DNA from: Clarireedia homoeocarpa
Lineage: Eukaryota; Ascomycota; Leotiomycetes; Helotiales; Rutstroemiaceae
Direction of reading: 5' to 3'
Assembly: GCA_001465935.1 (NCBI GenBank)
Contig: LNKV01000002.1
Location: 682,001 to 746,000 of the forward strand
DNA: 64,000 bases
Positions 1 through 12,326 of this stretch are shown piece by piece (the first letter of the stretch is position 1; every line of letters starts with the position of its first letter). The notes under the pieces are model-generated. The model was not told where the DNA came from and searched no databases. It saw only the letters and a list, made by a program, of their open reading frames with translations. A program made the position numbers and the translations under genes.

Positions 1-589
1 CTTTTTTTTTTCCTATGCGTGCATGCGTCTGCGAAGGCCACTGGCGTAATTGTTGGAGTAGATGAAGTGATTTTAAGAGCAAGTGATCGTTGACGAAGTT
101 GAGTCGATGAATGGTATCATGCAAGTCTGGGAATGAGAGGCTTTGTTGAGAAGTTATAGGAAGTTGAGATTGGTAGGTGATTATATGTGTATGAGGTTCG
201 AAAATGTGAGGGCAGAGGTTGCTCCATATACACAATGGAAAGCGAGTTGGGGGGGGGGTGGACTTAGACTGACCGGGATGGGCAAAGTAGTGTGGCCTGT
301 CTGGGTCCTGCAGATAGGACTAGGACCCAGCATGAGAGCTAATGCTTGTCTTTCTCTTTTTTCTCTCTGCAGACTCACTCCCTGATGGGAATTTCCTGAA
401 TTCTTGTGCGCCATCCTTCATTCGGCCAAGCGTGCAGATTTCCCGAGAGATGAATGGCGAGATATGCAATGAGCAGTTAGTTCGAATCTACCCTGAATGG
501 AAACCCTTTCAAGTCTGGTGTCTGTAGCTAAGGAATTGGTGCATGTGTGCGCGTGTGCGCGTGTGCATGCGTGTGCCCCGTCGTATCAC

Positions 590-592
<3 letters not shown>

Positions 593-620
<28 letters not shown>
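593..620. repeat. poly-T tract (28 T)
   Basis: Uninterrupted run of 28 thymines, directly after a GTGTGC-rich stretch (541-576). On the minus strand it is a poly-A tract. No transposon-like 3' end or target duplication was recognised next to it. Confidence 0.95.
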
Positions 621-660
621 CACATCTGGGCAAGAGGAAAAATTACTGGCAGAGTTTTGG

Positions 661-785
661 TGCGTGGTGGTTGGGTGGTGGTTGGTGGTGGTGAGTGGTT
701 AGTGGTGAGTGGTGAGTGGTGAGTGGTGTGTGGTGAGTGGTATGTGTGGTGAGTGGTGTGTGGTGTGGTGTGGTGTGAGGGTTGT
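661..785. repeat. GTGGT/GAGTGGT minisatellite
   Basis: About 125 bp built from GTGGT, GAGTGGT and GTGTGGT units. It is strongly G/T strand-asymmetric, with many GG doublets. No coding sense in any frame. Confidence 0.9.
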
Positions 786-1321
786 GGCGGACTCCGATCC
801 GTACACAGGTCCCAAAACAGACAAGAGCGAATTTATTCCAGATGATTATTTCCTAGCGGTGCCACCTTATGCATCCTATTCTGGTTAAGGACATGGGATT
901 TTATGCACTATCTGTGGCCTTTTTATGCTCGAAAATTGCATGGTCGATTGATTTAATATTTAATAGCTTCATGATCATCCTCACCCTTGAAGGCTGCGAT
1001 CCTTTCTCATCTGACTGGTGGCAGCTGCATTATCGCCCCAGTTTTCTTTCATATCTGGGCTCCATGATCATGGCCGCTCTTAGCTGGTTGGTTTGTTGTA
1101 GCGGCGACGTGGGATGTGTTTAAAAGGGCGAATTGAAGTGGATAAGTGGATACCAGAGATGCTCAGGCCAATCAGGCTAGAATTGTGGAGCTGTTCCGCA
1201 TTGGTGTTCTTGCAGGAGCTTTTTGTTCATGGGTTTCATTGGAATGAAGATTGTGCGAGAGGAATCAACACAGCAAATCCATGATGCGTACAATACCATA
1301 CAATACAATACCGACTCTGAT

Positions 1322-1355
1322 CCCTCCTCTGGTCCCTCCTCTGGTCCCTCGTCTC
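1322..1355. repeat. 12-bp tandem repeat CCCTCCTCTGGT
   Basis: Two perfect copies and one degenerate copy of a 12-bp unit. A second small direct repeat (TGAGGTCTGAG, two copies) lies just downstream near 1409-1435. Confidence 0.85.
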
Positions 1356-1755
1356 TGCTAAAGAAAAAAGTAAAAAAGTTTTGTACTGGGCCCTACATTC
1401 CCAAGATTGGTGAGGTCTGAGTGAGGTCTGAGTGAGGCTTATTACCGGACGAAATAGGAGGATCATGGGATAATGGGTCGAAAATCGTCATTTGGATACC
1501 TGAAGTGGTGCTTTCTCCATGCTCATATCTAACCCGTTACCCAAAATATATGCCTTTCTCCATTCTCCGGCCCAGAGCGCTGGCTACACTAGTTGCTTCG
1601 TACAGAAAAAGTATATCGCATACAGTTTAGCTTCCGTGTTATCCCAATCCAGTCACAATCCCATCCTCATCCCCAATCCAGTCCCCAATCCCAATGAACA
1701 GGTACCGGGCCTCTAGTCTATTCCCTCAATCAAGATCAAAGGACGCGCGCCGCTG

Positions 1756-1809
1756 TTCTTGCTTGGCTGGTCAAGATTCCAAGATTGCTCTTTGCCAGCC
1801 AAGCAAGAA
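1756..1809. repeat. perfect 15-bp inverted repeat (hairpin)
   Basis: The left arm at 1756-1770 reads TTCTTGCTTGGCTGG. The right arm at 1795-1809 is its exact reverse complement. The 24-nt spacer starts at 1771. No T-run follows, and no target-site duplication is evident around it. Confidence 0.9.
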
Positions 1810-2253
1810 AGGGAAATCTGGGCAGATTTTGGGCCGAGAGCAGATTTATTCGTCGCTAAGCTCGCGCAAAAAGAAAGCGCCAGCAAAGATTGGACCCCGA
1901 TCTCTTTCATTTTCCAGAGAAACTTCCCGATTCCCGGGCTGAATGTGATAGGGCTGGCGAAGCAATACTTCGTACCTAACCAGATGGTAGTAGTAGCGTA
2001 CTCAGAATCTCGAAATCATCGATCATCGACCATCGAGGAAATTAAGGGAGTCAAGAGGTAGCATGCGCCGTGCAAGAAAGACATCTAGAGTCAAAGACTT
2101 CAACAACGGCCCACCTAATCGTGATTACTTACCATCAGCTGTACGTAGGTACTCCATACTGTACCACTGGGCTGGGCTGAGCGGGCAACAGCCTTGGGAC
2201 GCTAATACAGTTTCAATGTGAGCAATATTTTTCTTGGGTGCTGACTGATAAGT

Positions 2254-2316
2254 GAGGAGTCATCTAGTCCAGTAGGAGGGATAGGGAGGAGTCATCTAGT
2301 CCAGTAGGGATAGGGA
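2254..2316. repeat. tandem duplication of about 31 bp
   Basis: Two adjacent copies of a unit beginning GAGGAGTCATCTAGTCCAG. The copies differ by a small GGA insertion/deletion near their ends, so this is a recent local duplication. Confidence 0.85.
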
Positions 2317-2407
2317 GTAGGTCTCATCTGCCTGTATATCCAAAATAAATGGTTACTGCGGCAGCGCCAAATGACAATGCACTCAAGCAGTTTACCTATC
2401 CAGATCG

Positions 2408-2410
<3 letters not shown>

Positions 2411-2448
<38 letters not shown>

Positions 2449-2449
2449 C
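2411..2449. repeat. (GA)n microsatellite
   Basis: About 19 uninterrupted GA units. Confidence 0.95.
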
Positions 2450-2760
2450 TTTTCCCGTTGGTTTCGAATCTCCAACCACCCATAAAGGTCTTATGCATTC
2501 CCATCTACAACCTTACTTGATTTGGTTGTGGCCGCGTCAACATATATCTCGATGGTCTATTATCCTGGAGCTTTCCCCTCATTTCCTGGAGAAAAGTCAA
2601 CGATGCATTGGTACAACTGTACATTGCTTTGGGACGACAAAAGCCCCATAATGAGCAAAAACCACGAGTTCCCGTCCGGCACTATCCGTATTCCATAATA
2701 GCTGTAGCTGTGTCTTCAAGGAAGCTACCAGAAGCAAGATCGGCAATATGTGTATGTGTA

Positions 2761-2764
<4 letters not shown>

Positions 2765-2796
<32 letters not shown>

Positions 2797-2814
2797 TGTG
2801 TCTGTGTGTGTGTG
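2765..2814. repeat. (TG)n microsatellite
   Basis: About 25 TG units interrupted by two TCTG steps. TG-rich sequence also lies just upstream from about 2748. Confidence 0.95.
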
Positions 2815-4488
2815 TTCCAAAGCACATATCACCATATCGGGTCACCGTTCGTCGAGTCATATATTGCGCGTACGGAGTCCGAACCCCATGGTTACACTGT
2901 CACTATCCGCATGGCTTCGTGATAGGTATGCCTTTGCGAACGCTTCCATCGTATGTCTCATCTGGGAGTCAATCGTGACCCGTGAGTAGTCATCTTCACA
3001 GCCCAAGAGCAGTTATTGAAAGGCTTCATACTTCGTATGGGTACCAGTTGATGCAGCAAGCTTCAAAAAGCTCAGATGCTACACAATACTCCACCCCGTA
3101 GCTACGACAAGTCCCAAAGGTTTATCCCTACGTCACAAGTCTCTCTTTGCAGAGGCATTTTTGGTCTTCTCAACGCAAAAGCCTCGTGGGTAGAGGCCTA
3201 GTATTCGGCCTTGTTAATATGAACATCTCCACTTCAAACATAAACCTGCATGAGTAGTTTTCAGAATATCCGCTAGCAGCTCCTTGGCCAAGGGATTTCC
3301 AAGCGCTAGATACAATCAAATCAGTCTTCCAGACTTTTGTTACGGAGCCTTGCGCTTCCATCTAGGTTCCGTCTCATCGATCTAGAAATTCAATATCTCA
3401 AAATCATCTAGGGAGGGACTGCCATCTGCATCTGGCAAGGGGAAACCAATCTCCAAACAAAAGCGGCAGCCAATACACCTCCACTTTCTACAGCTAAAAG
3501 CATTGTTCATATCTTGGACCTCGAGTAAAAATAACTTTTCACTTTTCTTGCGCTGATCGGTGGTGGCGGCAATCACGAAAACGGAGATATTCGCGCGAAC
3601 ATTATCCCAATTACAATTTTACGAACCGTAGGTATCCATCTCGGACGGGTCCCTTGGTAATCCAATCAATTCTCCTTAGCATCAGCAATAGAACGACGAT
3701 GCACGAAACGCTCACAGCCTGATAGAGACAGCAACCCGAGAAGAGTTCAAAAGAAGGCTGCGTGCATGCTACGCCTCTGCGCCCCTGCATTACAACGTCG
3801 CTGGTCATGCTGCTGGGAAGTTCACAACATTAGATGTGGGGTTATTGGCGTACACGGTTTGTATCTACTCTATATCCAATTGTCAAATCATGTTATCAAT
3901 CTCATGCCACTTGTAAGTGATACATACGTCGGAGTGCAGCGACGACCTATCCAAAGTCCTGCTTCTCACGACTGCAGTCAGACTCTTTATATTGAAGATG
4001 TACTGACAAGTTGTTACGACATGCAATGCTCCCTGGAAACACTATGGAGAAATAGCATTGTGCACACATTCATGGCGACACAACCCCACATTCACGACGC
4101 CTATGCAGAGCAATATATCTCTCATCCAAACACCACCACTCGAGATGACATTCCCTTCCCGCTTCCCACTAGCATTTGAGTTTTCCACGGTGCTGGAATG
4201 CTCCGTGCAACAGCAGCACCCCTTGCCAATATCCAGACCAATCTTCTTCCCAATACTCTATTTGAAGCGGGTATATTGGCGAAAGGATCGATCCCTAGCT
4301 GATGATCATGGCATGGGCTGACGTGAAGGAAGTGGGGTTACGAACGCAGCAATTCCATTCGATGTAGGATCAATAAACAGTAGAACACGGTCCACGGCTT
4401 GATCGGACGGGACTCTGAGACTCGGGAACTTCAAAGCACGGGCGAGAGCCTCGGTGTGACCGGTGCCACCGATGCCGTCTTTCGTTAA

Positions 4489-4509
4489 AGGAGCTGACTT
4501 TCAGCTCCT
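4489..4509. repeat. 9-bp inverted repeat with 3-nt loop
   Basis: AGGAGCTGA, CTT, TCAGCTCCT: a perfect 9-bp stem with a three-base loop. No neighbouring gene gives it a clear role. Confidence 0.7.
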
Positions 4510-4742
4510 CGCTCGTGTCACCAATGTCACGAGTTTCTCGGCTGAAATCACAATGGGGGATCGATATGGCATGATGGTCAGTCAGCATAAGCACAGCATT
4601 CTACCGTAGAGTTTCATCAGTCGCAAATTGAATAGCTGCAGCGATAGGATGGAGCGCTGCGTGCCAAAGTATATCCGTCTTCTCTGGCGCTTTTTCGTTC
4701 TCATCCCACGACTTCCTGGGCTCGATGTCAGCATCGTTCGTC

Positions 4743-4766
4743 CGCTCGTACGCTCGTACGCTCGTC
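4743..4766. repeat. 8-bp tandem repeat CGCTCGTA
   Basis: Three consecutive units of CGCTCGTA, the last one imperfect. Confidence 0.8.
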
Positions 4767-7700
4767 TCTTGCTCTCCCCAAAATTTGGAGCAGGGGACGG
4801 ACTGAAAAGGATCCAATTGAGCCAACCCTATATTTTTGGAGCGTGCATACTCGGTACAGGTTTTATGATTTCCTACTGCCCCGTGCACTGAAATTCGTCT
4901 CCCGCACCATTTTGATTTTTCGCGGCAAATGCGCCAGACACCCAAAATTGTTCCCACGGCATGTTTGTCATCCTTTCAGCTGGCCCGGAGGCATCGTGAG
5001 ATTGGCAAATTGGTTCGTCTGGTCTATCACTTTAGTCTCCTGTCACTGATTTAGGGTAATTTGAAAATTAGGGAGTAACCGTCAATGACTTCATGACTTA
5101 CGAAGTACTTGCACTGACCACAATATCACGACACCCTCGCATCAGAATGTGGTTGGTAATCGACATTGTCTTTGCTGCAACGCTTTGCGTCTACGGAGAT
5201 AGAGGGCCCCAAAAAGGCTGGGTTGCTGTCACAGTAGTCCTCTTCCAGTACTAGTAGACACGGTTTGGGACAATGCATGTTGGTCTCCTTCCAAACTCGT
5301 CGTCTCGCAAAATACCCTCGAACTCCTCTTTTTCCTATTTTCCCCACAATCGACAATTTGCGAGGGCGACACGGAACGCATCGCTAATCTGATAGAATTC
5401 ATTGCGCTCTTCCATTGGCCGGCTGAGCGACGGTCCGCCGTTGATTTCAATAGTCTCATTGGCCACCGACTAGGATGGATATGCATCTCCACCTACAGAG
5501 TCGCTTCGTCGACCCCAGGTCCGCACTTAACCTTCCTCTCTCCCTACTTACTGTACAAGGCACACGTAAGCCCCCACGTTTTTTCAATCCCGACCTCCCA
5601 TGATTTTAGCACAATTCCTCTTGCTGCTTTGAAAGTCTCGATTTTTGGCACGATCCATAGTCGTTGTCGACTATCACGAGCCAACCCACAATGGCTTCAA
5701 TAGCGGGGGCTCTCGCAATTCCAGGTCGGCTGCCAGGAGCATTACCTTCACCAGTACGAGGTTTCCGTGCCATATGAGGATGGATCTTAGACATGTCAAG
5801 CTTTATCGACCTGCGGCCATGGATGGATGTCTAATTGGGACGTGACATTGTCGTTGCATCCAAACGGTCTCAATCACAAAGCTACCCATCCCCTTCGGCT
5901 CCAAGCATTTGTTAAAATATCAAGGTCGGCATATCGAGTCCCGACGAGCATCCTTTTCAGCCATTCAACCATCCCAGCACCATCTTTCCTATACTTTCAT
6001 TGGCTATACCTAAATTAAGTAATCTAGGATATTGTTAGGATATTGTTATGCTGTTATCTCTTGTCGCATAGTTCGCACGGTATCAGAAACACCCGATTGT
6101 CAGGAGTCTCACAGTGGCATGATTCTTTTCACTCACACTGAAATCATGGAGATCTACGATCTCGAATCCTTCGTGACGCTAAATATGCTGTGAGGCACAG
6201 CTATTAACACTTCGCAAGGGAATCTTGATTGAAGGTATAGCTTCAAGCTTCAATGAGAGGTTTCTACAAGCTGCAGGGACTCCAGGAACAAAAAGTTACG
6301 ATCCACAACGGTGCACATATGTCTAGGGTGGATGGAGATTCAATCCATACATACATCATCTGGTAACTCTTAGGCCATGGATTTTGCGTCCGGGACATAT
6401 CCATGATTTTTGATGGCTACAATTCTTGGAAAGGTTGCAGCAAAACTTAGAGGTACTGTATTTGGACTTCCAATGATACGCTGGCCCACTCACACGATCT
6501 GAATTGTAGTGACGACGATGAATTAGTCGACATAGAATATGATCGAAATATTCTTACCTAGAATGTTCATTTTATCTCTCAGCTAGGGTATATTGGACCA
6601 AAGAGAGGGCGCAGCTTCTTTTTAGAGCTATCATTCCCCGCATTCCAACCCCAGCTTGCGTGTCACGTAAACGCCTTCTCATGTGCAGAAAAGAATGACG
6701 CTGAGCATGGGTGGAAGCAGCGCTCTGTTCATTATTTGTTCTCTCGGTCATGTAGACGCATGACGTGGGCGAGGAATTATATTGATACATTGATTCCATA
6801 GGAGCTTCCGGCAACACATTGGACAATTAGTCACAACATAAATTCATGGTTGTGATATCGCCCTGGAGGATGTCTGTCGCCCGAGGTTACCAGGTATGTA
6901 TAAGCGGCACATTCGGTTGAGTTCCGTAAAGAATCCATATTTCGGTGTCCCCACTCACCTGTGAAACCCGAGAACTACTTCTTAACATAGGTAACAAAAA
7001 AAGCCTTCAAGGAACACAGACAAGGCGTTTTCATCTAAACGGACGCTAGGTGCGACGTTGATCACGCTAGATGGTATCATGGTTGAAAATTTTTAGCAAA
7101 TCGCACATGAAACTACTGTATTGCGATACTTCCAAGTGGTTAGCTAATTATCAATTCATCACACTATTAGGGGGGCTTTTGCGAGTGTGGAGTAGACGAG
7201 AGTCGAATCAGCAGCAAGCTCCTTGCCATTTTTGGAAAATTACACATGAAGGGGTATGGTTGGATGTGGTGGCAACCACTCAAGCATTGAAAAACTCTGC
7301 TATTCTTTCAACCACACCTCTTACAGAACCCGATCCAGCCTTTGAAACCTCGACTTCGCCAGCGAGACGGATCAACAAGCAATCCCAACCGGATTGCATA
7401 GCCTTTCGTCGCCTCATACCTGCGTGCCCGTTGCCGATCACGGAAGAAACATCGAGGTAAGCAAAAAAACACATGTAGCGAAAGGGTTCGTCGTGGAGAC
7501 GAACTTTGACTCAGGCTTTCACTTCTCGTTTTACCACGTTGCACGACATATGTATTATATTTGACAATCCAATTGCATCGGAGTCTTGTCGATGAATCGA
7601 GAACATTGCCGGTCGCGACCATAACCAGACAGGGCAAGGACTTACCTGCATCTACCTCTCGGGGAAGCTCCTTTGTATACATACATATCGTGAGGTTTTT

Positions 7701-8770
7701 CGCCTCCATCTTTTGCACGCCTGGCTTCCGCAGCGCGGATACAACCTCCCGGCACGACCGGACCAGACTTCGCAAAGGTTAGGTTATGCAGGATGTCGTA
7801 GTAGGCTCTACGTTCTATGCCCCTATTGCTGGCCTTTTCTTCCTCTCCGTAGCCTTCATGCTTCGCATGGAATTTCTCCTAGGGGATTCGGAATAGCTGT
7901 TTTGTTATTACTCCTGTTTGTTGTTATTACCTGTCACTTCGGTAAAAATCCTACTTATGTGGCTCGTACGACCTCCTGTACTGTACATCTGTTGTCGTCG
8001 ATGATGAATAATCTTGGATAAAATGCTCCGGAGTTATACTACACAGATTGCTCATCTACCACCGCAGTTGCATGAATGGCGCTTCGGAGTAAGGCAATAG
8101 CAATTGGCTCATAAGCCAAATCATCAATCTTGATTTGTTTTCATGCCTTACCACTGAATGAACGTACTAGCATTTATCAATCAACATCATTATCATCATC
8201 TTCTATTACATCTCCTATCCCCAAGTCCCTTCCCCTCTCCTCTCCCCCTATTCAGGAAACAGAAATCACAATCATTCCACCTCTCACATCTCCCCACGTG
8301 GCTGCTCTTCATTCTTCCTTCCTCTCATCAATCAGAAATGAACCCTTTCCGCATAAACTTGTGCTTACCCATTCCCCCCCCCCCTTGTGTAACATGTGGT
8401 CGTACAGACTGTTGGTTAATCTCGTCTACGAACCCCGCCATAGCGTATTTTCATCACACCAAATATCAAATATCACATTTTCCCTTCCTTTCCAATGTCG
8501 TTTCCTGCTCTTGGCCACTTCTACCATCTTTTTTCTTGTTTACCTACCTTACCCTTCGTACTTACACTAACTCCCCTCAAACTCCACTTTTTAACCTCCG
8601 CCTACAGTTGAAAGTGCCGAACCCGACTGTCCCACACGTTTTTTTTGCTTTTCGTTGTTGCGTTAACAGGGAAATGACTTGCTTTTTTCCTTGGTGCGGT
8701 GGAGGTAAGGTTCGGAAGCATCCGCACGTGAGGTTGATGCGCGCATCGGACTGGATGCAAAAGGTGCGCG

Positions 8771-8790
8771 CCCCCCCCCCCCCCCCCCCC
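8771..8790. repeat. poly-C tract (20 C)
   Basis: Twenty consecutive cytosines on the + strand after a GCGCG step. A second C run of about 12 lies near 8372-8384. Such runs are prone to length error in sequencing and assembly. Confidence 0.9.
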
Positions 8791-9180
8791 GGTAAGTTGC
8801 GAAACGCGGATATCGGCATCCCGAACGTGGGTGTGGGGTCTTGCTTCTTACTTGCGGCAAACTTGTATTTCATCATGGCTTTACTTGAAGTTGAGGAAAA
8901 AGCCATGGTGCTACTTTCTACATTATTTCTGGCTCTTATCGCGCAAATCTGGTCGTGGCATGCTACTTTTATTTTGGAGCGATGGCGCGAGTCGTGGTTT
9001 CTTTTCTTTTCTTATCTTTTCGTTTTGTGTTTTACGAGTACGGGGGAGTGAGGAAGGGGGAAAGGGATGGGAAGGGGATGGAAAGGGAAGCTAGAAACAT
9101 GCCATTCCATCACGAGACAACCATCTTCTGAGATCACACCCCCACCCTGCCTTCTTTTCATTCTACCTTTCTCTATCTTG

Positions 9181-9220
9181 AGATGAGATGAGCTGAGCTG
9201 AGCTGAGATGAGCTGAGCTT
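9181..9220. repeat. GAGATGAGCT tandem repeat
   Basis: About eight 5-bp units alternating between AGATG and AGCTG. Confidence 0.85.
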
Positions 9221-9890
9221 CTATCTCTGACTCGTCGACGTCGTCACGACTCGTTTTTTGTATGCTACTACCCCCTCCCTGTCTGTTTTCTCTTATCGAT
9301 ATCTCTTCTCTAACTACAAATTTAAAATCCTTATCGCTGTGCTTGCGCGTGCATTATCAGTTTCCATGATCTTCATATATGCGCTAGATATTGAAGGGGC
9401 CAGATGGGTAGATAATTAGTTGATCGACCAATCTTTAAGTTGTCTACTTCCAGGTTTTTTTTATTTTATTTTATTATATTATTATTTAATTTCTCCGAGA
9501 CATGGGATACTTCAGGAAGGTGAGGGAAGGGTAGGAAAAACAAGGGTTCTTTTTCATTTTATTTTCCTGCTGTATGTTCGGCATTTGCGCTAGATGCGTG
9601 TGTGTGTGGTGTGGGAGCTGGGTGACGGATGTATGTAAGAGTGGGGGGGAGATGGGGAAATGCCTCCCAGGAGGGGGTGGTGATCTTGATATGGTGATCT
9701 TGGTGTGGCGTGCTTCTGTTTCTGTTTCTGCTTCCCCGGCACTTCTCTCTTGCTTCTTCTTTTCTTCTGTGCGTGTGCGCGTGTGGGTATGGAGGAGGAG
9801 GGACGGGGTTGAGAGGGAAAACGGTGATCAGCATACCCATCCATCTATCTTATATCCCCACTTATCAGTCACTCAGTATTCACATTACGC

Positions 9891-9935
9891 GCAATGCAAT
9901 GCAATGCAATGCGATGCAATACGATGCAATACGAT
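9891..9935. repeat. GCAAT pentanucleotide repeat
   Basis: Nine 5-bp units, the first four perfect GCAAT and the rest drifting to GCGAT/ACGAT. It is followed by ATTC tetranucleotides up to about 9960. Confidence 0.9.
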
Positions 9936-12326
9936 ATCATTCACTCATTCATTCATTCATATGTTTCACATTGTAGAGTCGCAATCGCTATCGCTATGCA
10001 TTTCCCATCTCCCGTTCAAAGAATACTGCCATGTTGTTTTACTACCCCGCTATGTATGGTCTTTCTGCCTGTCTGTTTGTCTCAGCCTCTACTAGCTATG
10101 AGTCTGGTGCGAAATGTAAAATGTGTGCTTCGTATAAAAATACTCAGCTACCTAGGTCTACTGACTACATGTGGATATGGATGTGGCTGTGTGATAAGTC
10201 AACAGGGAAACTGCCATGATGAGTGGTGCAGAGTGTGTGCGTGGGTGTGGCGAATGATGTATGCAGATGTTGGTTGCACATCTGGTTTTGGAAAGGGCCG
10301 GGATTGGATGCGGGAGAAGGGAGGGAGGGAGGCTGAGATAGAGGGTGGTCAGATGATTGCCTGTTTTAGATCTGCGACTTGTGATGAGTGGCGGGTTGGT
10401 GAGTGGCAGGGTGGTGATTAGGAGAGGTTGAGAGTGAGTGCTTGGAAATGAAAAGTGGTTGGGGGGGGGGAGAGCTCCTGTGTTGTTTTTGATCTGCTTT
10501 TGATGCTCTTGTTGACAGAAAAGGGAGGTGATTATGGGTTGCCCGTATGCCTTTTAGTAGCTTTCATGTGTATATTCGGCAAGGTGGTTTACTCAAGGAA
10601 TGACTCGTAATCGTATGATGTTAGGATTGCCAGTATTTAGGCATCACTATGGCTGATGCCGGGTTGCCGTCGCTGTTTAGTGCTTCCTCATATCGCTGCG
10701 ATGCTTCATCTTCATCGTCACTCTATTCGCTCTTATTAGGTTGACGCAAACACTTTCGTTTTCAAGAATTTAACATCTTTTCACTATCATATTCACAGTA
10801 TTCATCTGTTGATAGACAGCTCTACGAGTCTCACTCCTATTTAGATACCCTTCACGGATAGGTCATACCGTAGACGGAATTGCACACAGACTGAATCTCC
10901 TAATGGCACACTACCTTAGACAGATGGTAGTGCTGAGGGGATAACACCAAGCCCTTTGCCGCCAGGCAAGCTGAGCGAGCATATTTATTGAAGACGTAAC
11001 TCGTAGACCAGTACAATCTCGAATTAGAGCGAGGTTCTTACATATCTCATGAGATATACAGTGGTGACGGCATTGAATTTTTAAGGATCTGTCAATGAGT
11101 AAAGCTACATGTGAGGAGTTAGAGGATAGAAAGAACCAGTAGATCTTTCAACGTACCTCCTTTCACACTACCCTATCGATTATATGTGATTCTCATCTCA
11201 TTGCATCTTACATTTCTCCGTACAATCACTTCTCTGCTACATTGATGGATAGTTGTCTTAATAAGGTTAGAAGTGTAGATCGTGTTTGGTCCTATTGCAG
11301 ATCATATTTGTCGTCATCACTGTTGTCAATAGTGAGGAGAGAGCATGTGCAGATACAAGAAATAGCGTGCTTATTTTTACCGTATCTCATTTTCATCGTC
11401 GGCTAGTTTCTTTTCCTCTTAATTTATTCTTTTTCATTTCTGTTGGTGAACGTTCCGAGCCACCGCATCGAATCGACTCAGGGTCACTTCCTGGGCTCAA
11501 TTATACTTGTTGTCTCGACCTAATTTTACTATTCAAATAGAAAAGAATATTCAGTTATGTAGAGCTATCTCAAATATGGTTTTCACCTAATTGGGCATCT
11601 CCATACAGGTGATACCGTGCAAGTGAGCCCTTCCGTAGCATCACCTTGCTGTAGCTATACTCTTCTACATTTCTATTCACTTCTCGTACCAGATTGATAT
11701 TCAGATCAGTGAATATAATGTTTTGTAAAGAAGATAGACGATGAGTTCCAATAAATATAAATTCCCTTTCATCTCCTTCTTTGCTGCCCCCTACCAGTGG
11801 GGATACCAGTAGGTATAATGAAGATTGCAGGAAAATCTGAGCAATTGTCGTTAATAGGTTGAAGGTCAAATTTGGTGGGCACTCTCTATCTATCCTAAGG
11901 ATTCTAGGAATGTAGCAACTGCAGAAGCTTTTCTCGAGGGTTTATTGAGGTACCTGTGGGTCATTCTTGCTATCGATTTCGATTGATCGTACTATCATTT
12001 TGCAAACCCCTATGGGCCCTATCGTTTTCAATATATGCCAACATCTTTCTTGCTACTGTGAACTACCAATCACCAAATAATAGCCCAGCTCCTGCCCGCT
12101 ATGATCCTCACCTGTACAAGGAAGGCACAGATTGGGGCAGGTAGCTGATTGACTAGCTTACTTAGGCTCAGTCCCAACCGCTGGTTAAAAACTCAAGGGA
12201 TCGAGTAATACGTCGCCCCCATCTCTCTGGAGTGTCATTTTATTATTCTTCATTCAATAGAATACACTTCGTAAATCTATTTCTCGACTTTTCACCTGAT
12301 CATCGCCAAGTCGGCGGGTGGGTATC

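Larger units (their letters stand above)
1..12326. other. gene-poor block without a supportable coding gene
   Basis: No open frame here carries a motif I recognise, and no pair of frames can be joined by plausible introns into a domain. The longer open frames (for example at 3766-4179, 7308-7775, 8158-9051 and 9574-10095) lie in low-complexity or pyrimidine-rich DNA where stop codons are rare by composition, or they read as random peptide. The block holds many simple repeats, listed separately. From about 8.1 to 9.3 kb the + strand is strongly C/T-rich, and from about 9.6 to 10.5 kb it becomes G/T-rich. This could be a long non-coding leader or a regulatory region, but I see no gene it would serve. 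The stretch just before 12.3 kb (11.0-12.3 kb) is AT-richer and featureless apart from short chance frames. Confidence 0.6.

Noticed and set aside
419..499. Possible tRNA (CATTCGG/CTGAATG ends, GTTCGAATC B-box-like sequence)
   Set aside because: End pairing and a T-arm-like sequence exist, but no D arm, no anticodon stem and no A box can be fitted; judged a chance palindrome.
3766..4179. 137-codon + strand open frame
   Set aside because: No domain, low-quality start, and no supporting exon; composition like the surrounding non-coding DNA.
4601..4957. 118-codon - strand open frame
   Set aside because: No recognisable motif and overlaps open frames on the other strand and an 8-bp tandem repeat.
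8158..9051. 297-codon + strand open frame
   Set aside because: Lies in pyrimidine-rich DNA, runs through a C20 homopolymer and translates to low-complexity Ser/Pro/Leu/Phe/His; stop codons are rare there by composition alone.
9574..10421. Overlapping 173- and 175-codon + strand frames
   Set aside because: Built over G/T-rich sequence and the GCAAT repeat; two frames open at once and neither has a domain.
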